In this document: in pieces, positions 1 through 8,344 of the stretch
How the letters are laid out: the number at the start of each line of letters is the position of its first letter
How positions within the stretch are numbered: position 1 is the first letter of the stretch
Source of the DNA: Rhizobium sp. WYCCWR10014
GTDB lineage: Bacteria; Pseudomonadota; Alphaproteobacteria; Rhizobiales; Rhizobiaceae
Direction: 5' to 3'
DNA length: 64,000 bases
Assembly: GCF_001657485.1 (NCBI RefSeq)
Contig: NZ_LXFU01000051.1
Span: 359,543 to 423,542 of the forward strand
Position numbers and translations under genes: made by a program
Notes under the pieces: model-generated
Database searches by the model: none
The model's input: the letters and a program-made list of their open reading frames with translations, nothing else
Told to the model about the DNA's origin: nothing

Positions 1-2284
1 AGGCGATGCGGCCGAAGAGCACATTGTCCATCAGGCTTGCCGACGGGGTGAAACGCTCGGCGTCGTAGCGCTCGATCAGCTCGGCGAGATCGGCCGGAAT
101 ATGCTCGTGGAACTGCTTGCGGGCGCTGACGATCTTCTCCATGAGTTCGTTCGTCAGCAAGCCGAAGCGATGGCGCGGCTCGATATAGGCAAAACTCAGC
201 CGGATGATGGCCGAACGTTCTTCCGGCGTGGCATCCTCGAAGCGGCGGCTTTGCAGCTTCTGCAGCAGCGCCTGGTAGGTCGGAATGTCGTCCGCCGTCA
301 TGAAGGTCAGCTGCTGGAAGAAAGGATGGTCCGGCGGCAGGTCGTGGAAGAGTTCCACCGCGTTTTCGGCGATCTCGAGGCCCATGGCGTAGAGGTCGGT
401 GCTAAGCCCGGTCTCACGGAAGAGCTGCTGGAAATAGGGATGCGCGGCAAGCCTGCGGTTGGTCATCAAAGGCCGCTTCATCGTGCCGAAGAGCAGGTTC
501 TCGCCGACCGTCGCCTGGCCGTTATAGGCGTCAAAATCGAAAGGCACGACGATCGTGTCGAGCCCCTCGTCGCGCAGCCGGTCGCGCAGCGAGGCGCGCA
601 GCGCCACGACGTGGTCGCCGAGCGCCACATGCACGTCGGTGTTGACGGTCGAGCGCAGCGCCAGATCGAGGATGTCCTGCGAGATCAGGACGGCGTCGAG
701 CACCGGGCGGATCGCTTTCAGAATGTCCTCGGGCCCGCTGGCGCCGGCGGCCTTGTAGTCCACCCAGTCGCTATTGAGGTCGAGCGTCGGATTGCCGGCC
801 TTCTCCGCCTCGGCAGAATGCCATTTATACTCCAGCGCTTCCCGCTCGTCGTAAACCGGATCGGTCATCGGCGCATGTTTCAGGCCGTAGAGCAGATTGC
901 TGGCGAGCGTGCCGTGGAAGAAGAAGGTGTCGGACGAGGCATAGGAGATCCGCCGGCCGGTGATCGATTCCGGCATGTCGAGGAGATCGCGGCCGTCGAT
1001 GGTGATGCGGCCGGAGTCCGGCCAGACCATGCGGCCGAGCGCTTCGGCGAAGGCTTCCGCGCCGCTGCCGTTCGGCCCGACGATTGCCACCGTCTCGTTC
1101 GGCTTGATCTCGACGGAGACATGGTCGACGAGGCGGGCGCCGCTGTCGTCGGAAAGCGTCAGGTTGGTGACGACGAACGCGCCCGTCAGCGCCCCGACCG
1201 GGGCGGTCGCGAGTTCCTGGATGCGGCTGTCGATCAGCGGCTCGACATTGAACTGCTCGTAGACCTGCTGGTACTTCACCTGCACGTCCTGGCGCATCTG
1301 GTCCCAGTCGATCAGTTCCTTCAGCGGGCCGGGCAGGTCCTTGTAGGCGGATATGACGGCGACGAGCTGACCGATGTCGAGCCGGCCCTGCAGCGCCAGG
1401 TAGCCGCCGATCGCGTAAAACAGGAACGGCGTGACCTGGGCGAGGAAATTGTTGATGAACTTCACCAGGAACTTCCACTGGTAAAGGTCGTAGCGGATCG
1501 AGAAGATCCGGCCGAGCCGTGAGGCGATGTCGGCGCGTTCGAGGTTCGATGTGTCGTTGCCGTGGATCGTGCCGATGCCGTCGACGATTTCGCCGACGCG
1601 GCCGGAGAGCTCGCGCGCCGTCAGCTGCCGCTGGCGGCCGAGATCCAGCAGGCGCTTGCGCATGCGGGGAATGACGATCGCCTGGACGCCGACGATGCCG
1701 GCGGCGATCATGCCGAGCCAGAAATTCTGGACGATGATGAAGGCGAGCGCCGTGATCGCCTGGCCGCCGAGAAGGGCAGGGGAGACGAAGGCATCGCCGG
1801 TGAAGCCGCCCATCGGCTCCACCTCGTCCTTGATCATCGTGGCGATTTCGGCCGATTTCACCCGCTTGAAGTGAATGGGCGGAAAGCGCAGCACCCGGTC
1901 GATCAGCTCGAAGCGGATACGGCGCAGCATGCGCTCGCCGAGCCGGCCCTTATAGGTGTTGATGTAGAACTTGAAGAGGCCGTTCAGCACCACCAGCGCC
2001 AGAAATACCAGGCTGAGAGCCATCAGCATCTGGAAGCGGTTGAGCTGCAACCCTTGAAAGAATTCGACATGGCCGATCAGCGGCAGGTCGTAGGCAATGT
2101 GCATGAAGGTCTGCGTTGCGCCCGGACCTTCGAAGCCGTCACCCTGGATCGGTCCGTTGACGATCTGCTTCGGCAGGTCGAAGGACAGGAAATAGGGCAC
2201 CATCGAGGCGGCGACGACAGCCAGAATCCACAGCTGCTGCAGCCGCGTGTTCTTCCAGATGTAGCGGGCGAGGCTTTTTTCCAT
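1..2284 (-). CDS. ABC exporter (permease plus degenerate ATPase), truncated at the window edge
   Basis: The gene starts at ATG 2284 (MEKSLARYIWKNTR) and runs off the left edge, so the C-terminus is not visible. Residues about 1-330 form an exporter-type membrane domain with several hydrophobic helices. A nucleotide-binding domain follows, but its Walker A reads GPNGSGAEAF, so the lysine of GxxxxGK[ST] is alanine. The segment that normally holds the Q-loop glutamine reads YASSDTFFFHG. About 290 residues of other sequence follow before a second TPSASLMDNVLFG stretch that resembles the usual post-Q-loop helix. The LSGGQ signature and Walker B would lie outside the window. Three glycosyltransferase genes lie just upstream on the same strand (182-bp gap), which suggests a glycan or glycolipid role (inference). 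Canonical ATP hydrolysis looks doubtful. Confidence 0.8.
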   Translation of the reverse strand, partial: MEKSLARYIWKNTRLQQLWILAVVAASMVPYFLSFDLPKQIVNGPIQGDGFEGPGATQTFMHIAYDLPLIGHVEFFQGLQLNRFQMLMALSLVFLALVVLNGLFKFYINTYKGRLGERMLRRIRFELIDRVLRFPPIHFKRVKSAEIATMIKDEVEPMGGFTGDAFVSPALLGGQAITALAFIIVQNFWLGMIAAGIVGVQAIVIPRMRKRLLDLGRQRQLTARELSGRVGEIVDGIGTIHGNDTSNLERADIASRLGRIFSIRYDLYQWKFLVKFINNFLAQVTPFLFYAIGGYLALQGRLDIGQLVAVISAYKDLPGPLKELIDWDQMRQDVQVKYQQVYEQFNVEPLIDSRIQELATAPVGALTGAFVVTNLTLSDDSGARLVDHVSVEIKPNETVAIVGPNGSGAEAFAEALGRMVWPDSGRITIDGRDLLDMPESITGRRISYASSDTFFFHGTLASNLLYGLKHAPMTDPVYDEREALEYKWHSAEAEKAGNPTLDLNSDWVDYKAAGASGPEDILKAIRPVLDAVLISQDILDLALRSTVNTDVHVALGDHVVALRASLRDRLRDEGLDTIVVPFDFDAYNGQATVGENLLFGTMKRPLMTNRRLAAHPYFQQLFRETGLSTDLYAMGLEIAENAVELFHDLPPDHPFFQQLTFMTADDIPTYQALLQKLQSRRFEDATPEERSAIIRLSFAYIEPRHRFGLLTNELMEKIVSARKQFHEHIPADLAELIERYDAERFTPSASLMDNVLFGRIA

Positions 2285-2466
2285 GGCTAACCGTCAGCTT
2301 GCTGGGAAATTCCGGGGGCGCGATCCGGGCGCCGGGACGGGAAGGAATTTTGAGAACAGGATCATGCAGCCGGACCGCCGATATCGCAATGAAAACAAGG
2401 CGAAGCGACCGGCTGCAAAAATGCCGATTCTCGCCGGAACTTTGCTTATATCACAGGAATTTTGGA

Positions 2467-3612
2467 TTAGGCGAGGGATTCGGCAATCATGGAGCGAATG
2501 ATGCCGGCGGTTTTCTCCGCCCCGTCGAGGTCGAGCAAGACCGGCCCCCGGCGCGGTGCGGCGAGCGCCTTTTCGACCGCCTCTTTCACATGGCCCGACG
2601 TCAGTCCGTCTTCCGGCAGGATATCGGCGAGGCCGAGCGCCTGCAGCCGTTCGGCGCGCACCGTCTGCTCGGTCTCGCCGCCGGCGACGAAGGGGATGAG
2701 GATCGCCCGGCATTCGGTGCGAAGCAGGTCGCCGACGGTGTTGTAGCCTGCCTGCGAGATCGACACCTTGGCACCGCGCAGCAGCGAGGGAAAATCCTTG
2801 CGGAAGCGCACCAGCGTCACATTCGGGCCCACGTCCTCAGACAGCGCGGCGAAATCGGCCTCCGGCAGGTTCGGGCCTGATACCAGCAGCCAGCGAAGAT
2901 TGCCCGGCAGCAGCGCTGCCGCCTCTTTGGCCGCGCCGATCAGTGCGGCGCCGACCGCACCGCCGCCCGCCGAGGCGATGATGTCGAATGTCTCGGTCGG
3001 TTCCGGCGCCGGCGGAGCTGCGACGAGGCCGGTATAACGCAGCCTGTCGGCGATCTCGGATGTCAGCGGAAAGGTGTCCTCGAGCCTGACGAAACCGGGA
3101 TCGCCGTGGACGAGCACGGCATCGAAATGATCCTTGACCAGCGTGACGGTTTCCGCGTCGCGGCCGGGCTTGCGGTTTTCCTGCAGGATGTCGCGCACCG
3201 AGCTTACGAGTTTCGGCCTGGGTTCGGCCTTGTCGATCGCCTCGAGCAAGGGCAGCAGTTCGAAGCGCATCTGTCTTCGGCCGAAGGGGAAGGCTTCGAT
3301 GATGACGACATCCGGCCTTGCGGCGTTGAAGGCGTCAAGCAGCAGCTGGCGGCGTGTCTTGAGGAAATCCTCGCCGGCCGGCCGGCCCTCGGCATCGGCG
3401 AGGCCGGAAAAACCAGCATTGCTGGCGACGACCGCCGGCAGGGCCACGGTCTTCACGCCTTCGCCCGGAAAGCCCGGCACCGGCAGGCCGCCGGTCACGA
3501 CAGTCACATCAAAACCGTCCTTGACCAGAGCATTGGCGATGCGGCTGGCGCGGGCTATATGGCCGATGCCGAGCAGATGCTGGACGTAGAAGAAAATACG
3601 CGGTGCCGTCAT
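2467..3612 (-). CDS. MurG/GT28-like glycosyltransferase
   Basis: Cytosolic GT-B fold glycosyltransferase of about 381 residues, probably using a nucleotide sugar. The N-terminus (YVQHLLGIGHIARASRIANA) is the glycine-rich first Rossmann segment of MurG-like enzymes. The C-terminal half has SISQAGYNTVGDLL and GGETEQTVRAERL, the typical donor-site region. ATG 3612 (MTAPRIFF) is preferred over ATG 3627 because it forms a 4-bp ATGA overlap with the stop of the preceding gene, a sign of translational coupling. It is third in a run of glycosyltransferases. It is paralogous in layout to the gene at 4866-6074, which shares the GIGHxxR/GLGHLRR N-terminal motif. Donor and acceptor cannot be told from sequence. 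Confidence 0.85.
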   Translation of the reverse strand: MTAPRIFFYVQHLLGIGHIARASRIANALVKDGFDVTVVTGGLPVPGFPGEGVKTVALPAVVASNAGFSGLADAEGRPAGEDFLKTRRQLLLDAFNAARPDVVIIEAFPFGRRQMRFELLPLLEAIDKAEPRPKLVSSVRDILQENRKPGRDAETVTLVKDHFDAVLVHGDPGFVRLEDTFPLTSEIADRLRYTGLVAAPPAPEPTETFDIIASAGGGAVGAALIGAAKEAAALLPGNLRWLLVSGPNLPEADFAALSEDVGPNVTLVRFRKDFPSLLRGAKVSISQAGYNTVGDLLRTECRAILIPFVAGGETEQTVRAERLQALGLADILPEDGLTSGHVKEAVEKALAAPRRGPVLLDLDGAEKTAGIIRSMIAESLA

Positions 3613-4856
3613 GACGCCTTCTGCCATTCGGCCTCGAACAGGCCGGTGAGCTGTCTGATGCTGGAGTGATAATCGAAATATTCGCGCACCTGGCTTTCGG
3701 CGGCGTCGCCGAGGCGCTTGCGCAGTTCAGGATCGCGGATCGCTGCTTCCAGCGCTCTGGCCAGCAGCGCCGGATCCTCCGGCGGCACGACGAGGCCGTT
3801 TTCACCGTTCTTCAGGAGCTCGGGCACCCCCGATACTTCGGTCGAGAGGCAGACGAGCCGCTGGCTCGAGGCCTCGACCAGGACGTTCGGCAGGCCGTCG
3901 CGGTCGCCGTTGGCGGCGATACGGCAGGCAAGCGCGAAGAGGTCGGCGCGGCGGTAATGATCGAGCACGTCTTCCTGAGCCAAGGCGCCCTTCCAGACGA
4001 TGCGGCCGGAGATGCCGAGTTCGGTGGCGAGCGCCTTCAATTTGGCAAGCTCCTCGCCGCCGCCGATATGGTCCATGCGCCAGTGAAGGTCGGCGGGCAG
4101 CAACGCCAGCGCGCGCAGCAGCACGTCGTAACCCTTCTTCTCGACGGCGCGGCCGACGCTGAGGATGAAGGCCGGATCGTCGGGGTCGCCGCCGGTGCGG
4201 TCCGAGCGCTCGCCGGCAAAATGGCCGAAACGGGCGAGATCGAGACCGTGGTAACTCAAGTGCACGGCCTCCCTGCGCGATGTCAGGGTGCGCATATGGT
4301 CGTAGCCCGTCCTGGTGCAGGTGACGGTCCAGCGGGCGCTGCCGAGTTTCTCGTTCAGCTCCCAGTCTGGCGATGTCCATATGTCCTTGGCATGCGCCGA
4401 ACAGGTCCAGGGGGTGCCGGTCAGGATGCTCGCATATTCCGTCACCGAAGCCGGCGTGTGAATGAAATGGGCATGCAGCCATTCGCCCTCGTCCGGCCAT
4501 TCGCGCGCGAGCACCAGCGCCTGGCCGAGCCGGCGGAGGCGATTGCGGGAGATGTCGCGCTTGAGGTCGGCGAGGAAGCGCTTCATCAGCGCCTTGAAGC
4601 CTGGTTTGGAGAAACCGGCGATGAGGCCTTTCAGCACGCGGATCGGCTCCTCGTGCAGATATTCCGGCAGATAGACGACGCGCGCCCGGATCTCGTCATG
4701 GACGGGATGGCGCTTCTTGTCGGTCGGCCGGCGCATCGAAATCAGGGTGAGGTCGAAGCCGGCCTTTTCGAGGCCGAGCAGCTCTTGGGCGATGAAGGTT
4801 TCGGAAAGGCGGGGATAGCCTTTCAGCACGACGAGGATCTTGCGGCGTGGCGGCAA
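3609..4856 (-). CDS. Glycosyltransferase family 4
   Basis: Retaining GT-B glycosyltransferase of 415 residues. The N-terminus KILVVLKGYPRLSETFIAQE is typical of GT4 enzymes that act on exopolysaccharide or capsule. HAHFIHTPASV lies near residue 130, and the nucleotide-sugar segment ILSVGRAVEKKGYDVLL near residue 230. The EX7E-type region is GLPNVLVEASSQRLVCLSTE, followed by SGVPELLKNGENGLVVPPED. It lies 9 bp downstream of the first glycosyltransferase and overlaps the next by 4 bp, so the three genes are one transcription unit. It probably builds a surface glycan with its neighbours; the product is unknown. Confidence 0.9.
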   Translation of the reverse strand: MPPRRKILVVLKGYPRLSETFIAQELLGLEKAGFDLTLISMRRPTDKKRHPVHDEIRARVVYLPEYLHEEPIRVLKGLIAGFSKPGFKALMKRFLADLKRDISRNRLRRLGQALVLAREWPDEGEWLHAHFIHTPASVTEYASILTGTPWTCSAHAKDIWTSPDWELNEKLGSARWTVTCTRTGYDHMRTLTSRREAVHLSYHGLDLARFGHFAGERSDRTGGDPDDPAFILSVGRAVEKKGYDVLLRALALLPADLHWRMDHIGGGEELAKLKALATELGISGRIVWKGALAQEDVLDHYRRADLFALACRIAANGDRDGLPNVLVEASSQRLVCLSTEVSGVPELLKNGENGLVVPPEDPALLARALEAAIRDPELRKRLGDAAESQVREYFDYHSSIRQLTGLFEAEWQKAS

Positions 4857-4865
4857 GGCTGTGCC

Positions 4866-6074
4866 CTATTCCGCGCCGACGAGGGAAAGGTGGCTGCCGC
4901 GGCCGTCGATCCAGCGGCCGACGGTCTGCGAGATATGGTCCAGTCCTTCGAGACGCATATTGCCGCCGCTCTTCGACGGTGGCTGGCGCAAGGGCAGGCG
5001 CTTCAGCGCTTCGGCCATGATTGTGGGGTCGACCGACTGGTCCGGCAGCAGCATGTCGACGAGGCCGAGCTCGCTTGCCCGCTGGGCGCGCAGCAGCTGC
5101 TCCTCGCGCGGCTTGACGCGCGGCACGATGAGGGCTGGCTTGTCGAAGGAGAGGATCTCGCAATAGGTGTTGTAGCCGCCCATGGCGACGACGCCGGTGG
5201 CGCCGTCGATCAGCTCTTCCATGTGGTTATCGAACTCGATCACCTCGATATAGGGGATCGCTTCTCCCTTCTGAACCAGCTTGGCCCGCTCGGCGGCCGG
5301 CATATAGGGACCGAGCACGACGAGCGCCTTCTGCGTCAGCGTCGGGTCGGCCTCATAGGCGTTCATGACGTCGTGGACGAGATCGGAGCCGTCGCCGCCG
5401 CCGCCTGTCGTGACGAGGATGTAATTATCCTTGCGGGCGTTGATCGAGGTCTTGCCCCTGGAGACGCTGCGTTGCAGGAAGCCGACGAAATCCATCTTCC
5501 GGCGCAGGCTTTGCGGCACGTCGAGGCCGATCAGCGGATCGTAGAATTCCGGCGGACCGTACACCCAGACGCTGTCGTAATACTGGTCGATCTTCTGCAT
5601 GATGCTGTTCTTCTTCCACTCGGCCTCGAGCAGATGCGGCGCATCCATGATCTCGCGCAGGCCGAGCACCAGGACGGTGCCGCGGGCCTTGAGATAGGCC
5701 AGCGTATCCTCGACCTCGCCCTTCAGTCCCATCGGTTCCTTGTCGACGATGAAGATATCGGGCTGGAAGGTCTCGGCCGTGTGGCGAATGCTCGACTCTC
5801 GCATCTTCAGCGTCTCGTGCAGGTCGATATGGCTGGCGAGCGAGGTATATTCACCGTTGCGGAGCTTGATGACGCTCGGGATCTTCACGAAGTCGACACG
5901 GGCGCGGTAGTCGAAGGCGCCGGCGATCGTGGCACCCGAAATGATCAGAATATTGAGGCCGCGATAATCCTCGACCAGCGCATGGGCGATGGCGCGACAG
6001 CGGCGCAGATGGCCGAGACCGAAAGTGTCGTGGCTGTACATGAGGATGCGCGCATCTTCGAGACGTCTGGACAT
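4866..6074 (-). CDS. MurG/GT28-like glycosyltransferase
   Basis: About 402 residues, GT-B fold. The N-terminal motif is MYSHDTFGLGHLRRCRAIAH; the C-terminal donor-site region has GVVAMGGYNTYCEILSF and PREEQLLRAQRASELG. The start at 6074 (MSRRLEDARI) is chosen because AGAAGGG lies 6 nt upstream of it; the ATG at 6080 would be almost touching that ribosome site. The reading frame remains open upstream to 6149, but that part is proline-rich and has no support. It is first of three adjacent glycosyltransferase genes and may be the paralogue of the third. Its distance from the peptide transporter at 6171 is under 100 bp, so read-through from that operon is possible. Confidence 0.85.
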   Translation of the reverse strand: MSRRLEDARILMYSHDTFGLGHLRRCRAIAHALVEDYRGLNILIISGATIAGAFDYRARVDFVKIPSVIKLRNGEYTSLASHIDLHETLKMRESSIRHTAETFQPDIFIVDKEPMGLKGEVEDTLAYLKARGTVLVLGLREIMDAPHLLEAEWKKNSIMQKIDQYYDSVWVYGPPEFYDPLIGLDVPQSLRRKMDFVGFLQRSVSRGKTSINARKDNYILVTTGGGGDGSDLVHDVMNAYEADPTLTQKALVVLGPYMPAAERAKLVQKGEAIPYIEVIEFDNHMEELIDGATGVVAMGGYNTYCEILSFDKPALIVPRVKPREEQLLRAQRASELGLVDMLLPDQSVDPTIMAEALKRLPLRQPPSKSGGNMRLEGLDHISQTVGRWIDGRGSHLSLVGAE

Positions 6075-6170
6075 GGGCATCCCTTCTGGGGTCAGCAACA
6101 TAGTTAGTAACCCCACCGTCCGGAGGCCAAGAGGTGGGGGCGGTGCCATGATGCGCCGCCGCGTTTCCTG

Positions 6171-7343
6171 CTATTTGTAGGGATCTGCCGCATCACGCAA
6201 GCCGTCTCCCAGAAAGTTGAACGCCAAAATGACAAGAACAACAGGAATGATCGGATAGAGCAGCCACGGATAGAAGGCGATGACGCTGACGCTTTTTGCC
6301 TCGGTCAGCAGAATGCCCCAGCTGGTGATCGGCGGACGAAGGCCGAGGCCGAGGAAGGAGAGCGCGGTCTCCCCAAGGATCATCCCGGGGATGGAAATCG
6401 TCGCCGACGCAATGAGATGCGACATGAAGCCCGGCACCAGATGCCGGCCGATGATGCGCGGCGTGCTGGCGCCCATCAGCTGTGCGGCCTGGACATAATC
6501 CTCCTCGCGCAGCGCCAGGAGTTTGGAGCGCACGGCACGCGCGAGCCCCGTCCAGTCGATGATGCCGAGGATGACGGTGATGCCGAAATAGATGACGATC
6601 GGGCTCCACGTCACCGGCATGATGGCGGCCAGCGCCATCCACAGCGGCAGGCTCGGCAGCGATTGCAGCACTTCGATCAGGCGCTGGACGATGAGATCGA
6701 AAATGCCGCCGCGATAGCCGGCAAGGCCACCGATGACGATGCCGAGCACGAAGCTGATCGAAATGCCGATCAGACCGATCGTCAGCGATATGCGCGCGCC
6801 GTAGAGGATGCGCGACAGCACGTCGCGGCCGAGCCGGTCGGTGCCAAGCAGGAACATCTGGCCGCCGATCGCCGGGCAGACGAGATGATAATTCGAGGCA
6901 ACAACGCCCCAGAATTTGTAGCCATCGCCGCGGCAGAAGAAGCGGATCGGCTGCACGTCGTTCGGCCTGTCGCTATAGACACGGTGTAGCGTGTCTAGAT
7001 CGAGCGTCATGCTCCGGCCGTAGACGAAGGGACCGACGAAGCTGCCCTTGTCGAAGAAGTGGATGGGTTGCGGCGGCGCATGGATGAAATCGACATTGCG
7101 CGTGTGCAGGCCGTAGGGCGCCAGGAACTCGACGATCAGGATCATCAGGTAGACGGCGGCGAGAAAGATGCCGGAGATCAAGGCCAGCTTGTGCTGCTTG
7201 AACTTCCACCACATCAGCTGCTTCTGCGAAGCGAGATGGATGCGCGATTGCGCCGACGTCATGCTTTCGGTCGCAAGCGGATCGAAAGGCGCGGTCGAGA
7301 CGTAGTGCGGAAGCGGCGCTCCGGGTGCGGGAAGGGGCGACAT
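6171..7343 (-). CDS. Peptide-type ABC transporter permease (DppC/OppC family)
   Basis: Inner-membrane subunit of a binding-protein-dependent importer, 390 residues. The N-terminal tail is cytoplasmic. A first helix (LALISGIFLAAVYLMILIVE) is followed by a periplasmic stretch of about 100 residues and then the five-helix permease core. The core carries LGTDRLGRDVLSRILYGAR and the EAA-type loop with LREEDYVQAAQLMGASTPRI, then GETALSFLGLGLRPP. The long insert between helix 1 and the core (residues about 75-165) is longer than in DppC and is shared by a subgroup of rhizobial and alphaproteobacterial transporters (recollection, not checked). Its start overlaps the stop of the upstream permease by 1 bp (TAATG). 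Confidence 0.93.
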   Translation of the reverse strand: MSPLPAPGAPLPHYVSTAPFDPLATESMTSAQSRIHLASQKQLMWWKFKQHKLALISGIFLAAVYLMILIVEFLAPYGLHTRNVDFIHAPPQPIHFFDKGSFVGPFVYGRSMTLDLDTLHRVYSDRPNDVQPIRFFCRGDGYKFWGVVASNYHLVCPAIGGQMFLLGTDRLGRDVLSRILYGARISLTIGLIGISISFVLGIVIGGLAGYRGGIFDLIVQRLIEVLQSLPSLPLWMALAAIMPVTWSPIVIYFGITVILGIIDWTGLARAVRSKLLALREEDYVQAAQLMGASTPRIIGRHLVPGFMSHLIASATISIPGMILGETALSFLGLGLRPPITSWGILLTEAKSVSVIAFYPWLLYPIIPVVLVILAFNFLGDGLRDAADPYK

Positions 7344-8341
7344 TATTTGGTGCTCCTGCCTTGCAGACGGATGCGGGGATCAAGGAAGCCGAGCGCGATG
7401 TCGGAGATCAGCACGCCGATGACATTGAGGAAGGCCAGGAACATCAGGAAGGAGCCGGCGAGATACATGTCCTGGCTCTGCAACGCCTTGATGAGCATCG
7501 GCCCCGTCGTCTCCAGCGACAGCACGATCGCGACGATCTCGGCGCCCGAGATGATCGACGGCAGGATCGAGCCGATATCGGCGACGAAGAAGTTGAGCGC
7601 CATGCGCAGCGGATATTTGACCAGCGCCTTCAGCGGCGGCAGGCCCTTGGCGCGGGCGGTGACGACATATTGCTTCTGCATCTCGTCGAGGAGGTTGGCG
7701 CGCAGCCGCCGGATCATGCCGGCCGTGCCGGCCGTGCCGACGATGATGACCGGGATCCACAGGTGAGAGAGGATCGACCGCGCCTTCTCCCAGCTCATCG
7801 GCGCCGAAATATATTGCTGGTCCATCAGATGGCCGATCGAGATGCCGAACCAGATATTGGCGAAATACATCAGGATCAGAGCAAGCATGAAGTTCGGAAT
7901 GGCGATGCCCATCAGGCCGAGGAACGTCAGCCCGTAATCACCCCAGCTGTACTGGTGCGTGGCCGAATAGATGCCGATCGGAAAGGCGATCAGCCAGGTG
8001 AGCAGGATCGTCGTGAAGGAGACGAGCATCGTCAGCCACAGACGATCGCCGACCACGTCGGAGACCGGCAGCTGGTATTCGAAGGAATAGCCGAAATCGC
8101 CGTGCAGCATGCCGCCGACCCAATAGAAATAGCGCACGATTTCCGGCTTGTCGAAGCCGTATTGCTGGCGCATCTCCTCGATTTCCTGGAGGTTGGCGGT
8201 CTCGCCGGAGGCACGCAGCTCGGCGATCTGGCTCTCGAAGAAGTCGCCGGGCGGCAGCTCGATGATGGTGAAAACCAGCGCTGAAATGACGAAGAGCGTC
8301 GGCACCATGGCGGCGATGCGCCAGAGAATGTATCTGAGCAC
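7343..8341 (-). CDS. Peptide-type ABC transporter permease (DppB/OppB family)
   Basis: Inner-membrane permease of 332 residues with the usual DppB layout. There is an N-terminal helix (ILWRIAAMVPTLFVISALVF), a periplasmic region of about 90 residues, then the permease core with the EAA-like loop VVTARAKGLPPLKALVKYPL. It ends with FLDPRIRLQGRS, the common DppB C-terminus. It pairs with the DppC-like subunit that starts on its stop codon. The binding-protein gene ends only 3 bp upstream. The substrate is likely a peptide or another larger oligo-compound; family 5 transporters also take up opines, sugars and nickel, so the substrate is open. Confidence 0.93.
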   Translation of the reverse strand: MLRYILWRIAAMVPTLFVISALVFTIIELPPGDFFESQIAELRASGETANLQEIEEMRQQYGFDKPEIVRYFYWVGGMLHGDFGYSFEYQLPVSDVVGDRLWLTMLVSFTTILLTWLIAFPIGIYSATHQYSWGDYGLTFLGLMGIAIPNFMLALILMYFANIWFGISIGHLMDQQYISAPMSWEKARSILSHLWIPVIIVGTAGTAGMIRRLRANLLDEMQKQYVVTARAKGLPPLKALVKYPLRMALNFFVADIGSILPSIISGAEIVAIVLSLETTGPMLIKALQSQDMYLAGSFLMFLAFLNVIGVLISDIALGFLDPRIRLQGRSTK

Positions 8342-8344
8342 GCC

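Noticed and set aside
101..1522. Long plus-strand open frame opposite the ABC exporter
   Set aside because: Composition is Arg/Val/His/Glu heavy with no domain; the minus strand holds a clear ABC protein. High GC opens antisense frames.
3666..6107. 813-codon plus-strand open frame
   Set aside because: It is antisense to two recognisable glycosyltransferases, has no ribosome site and no known motifs.
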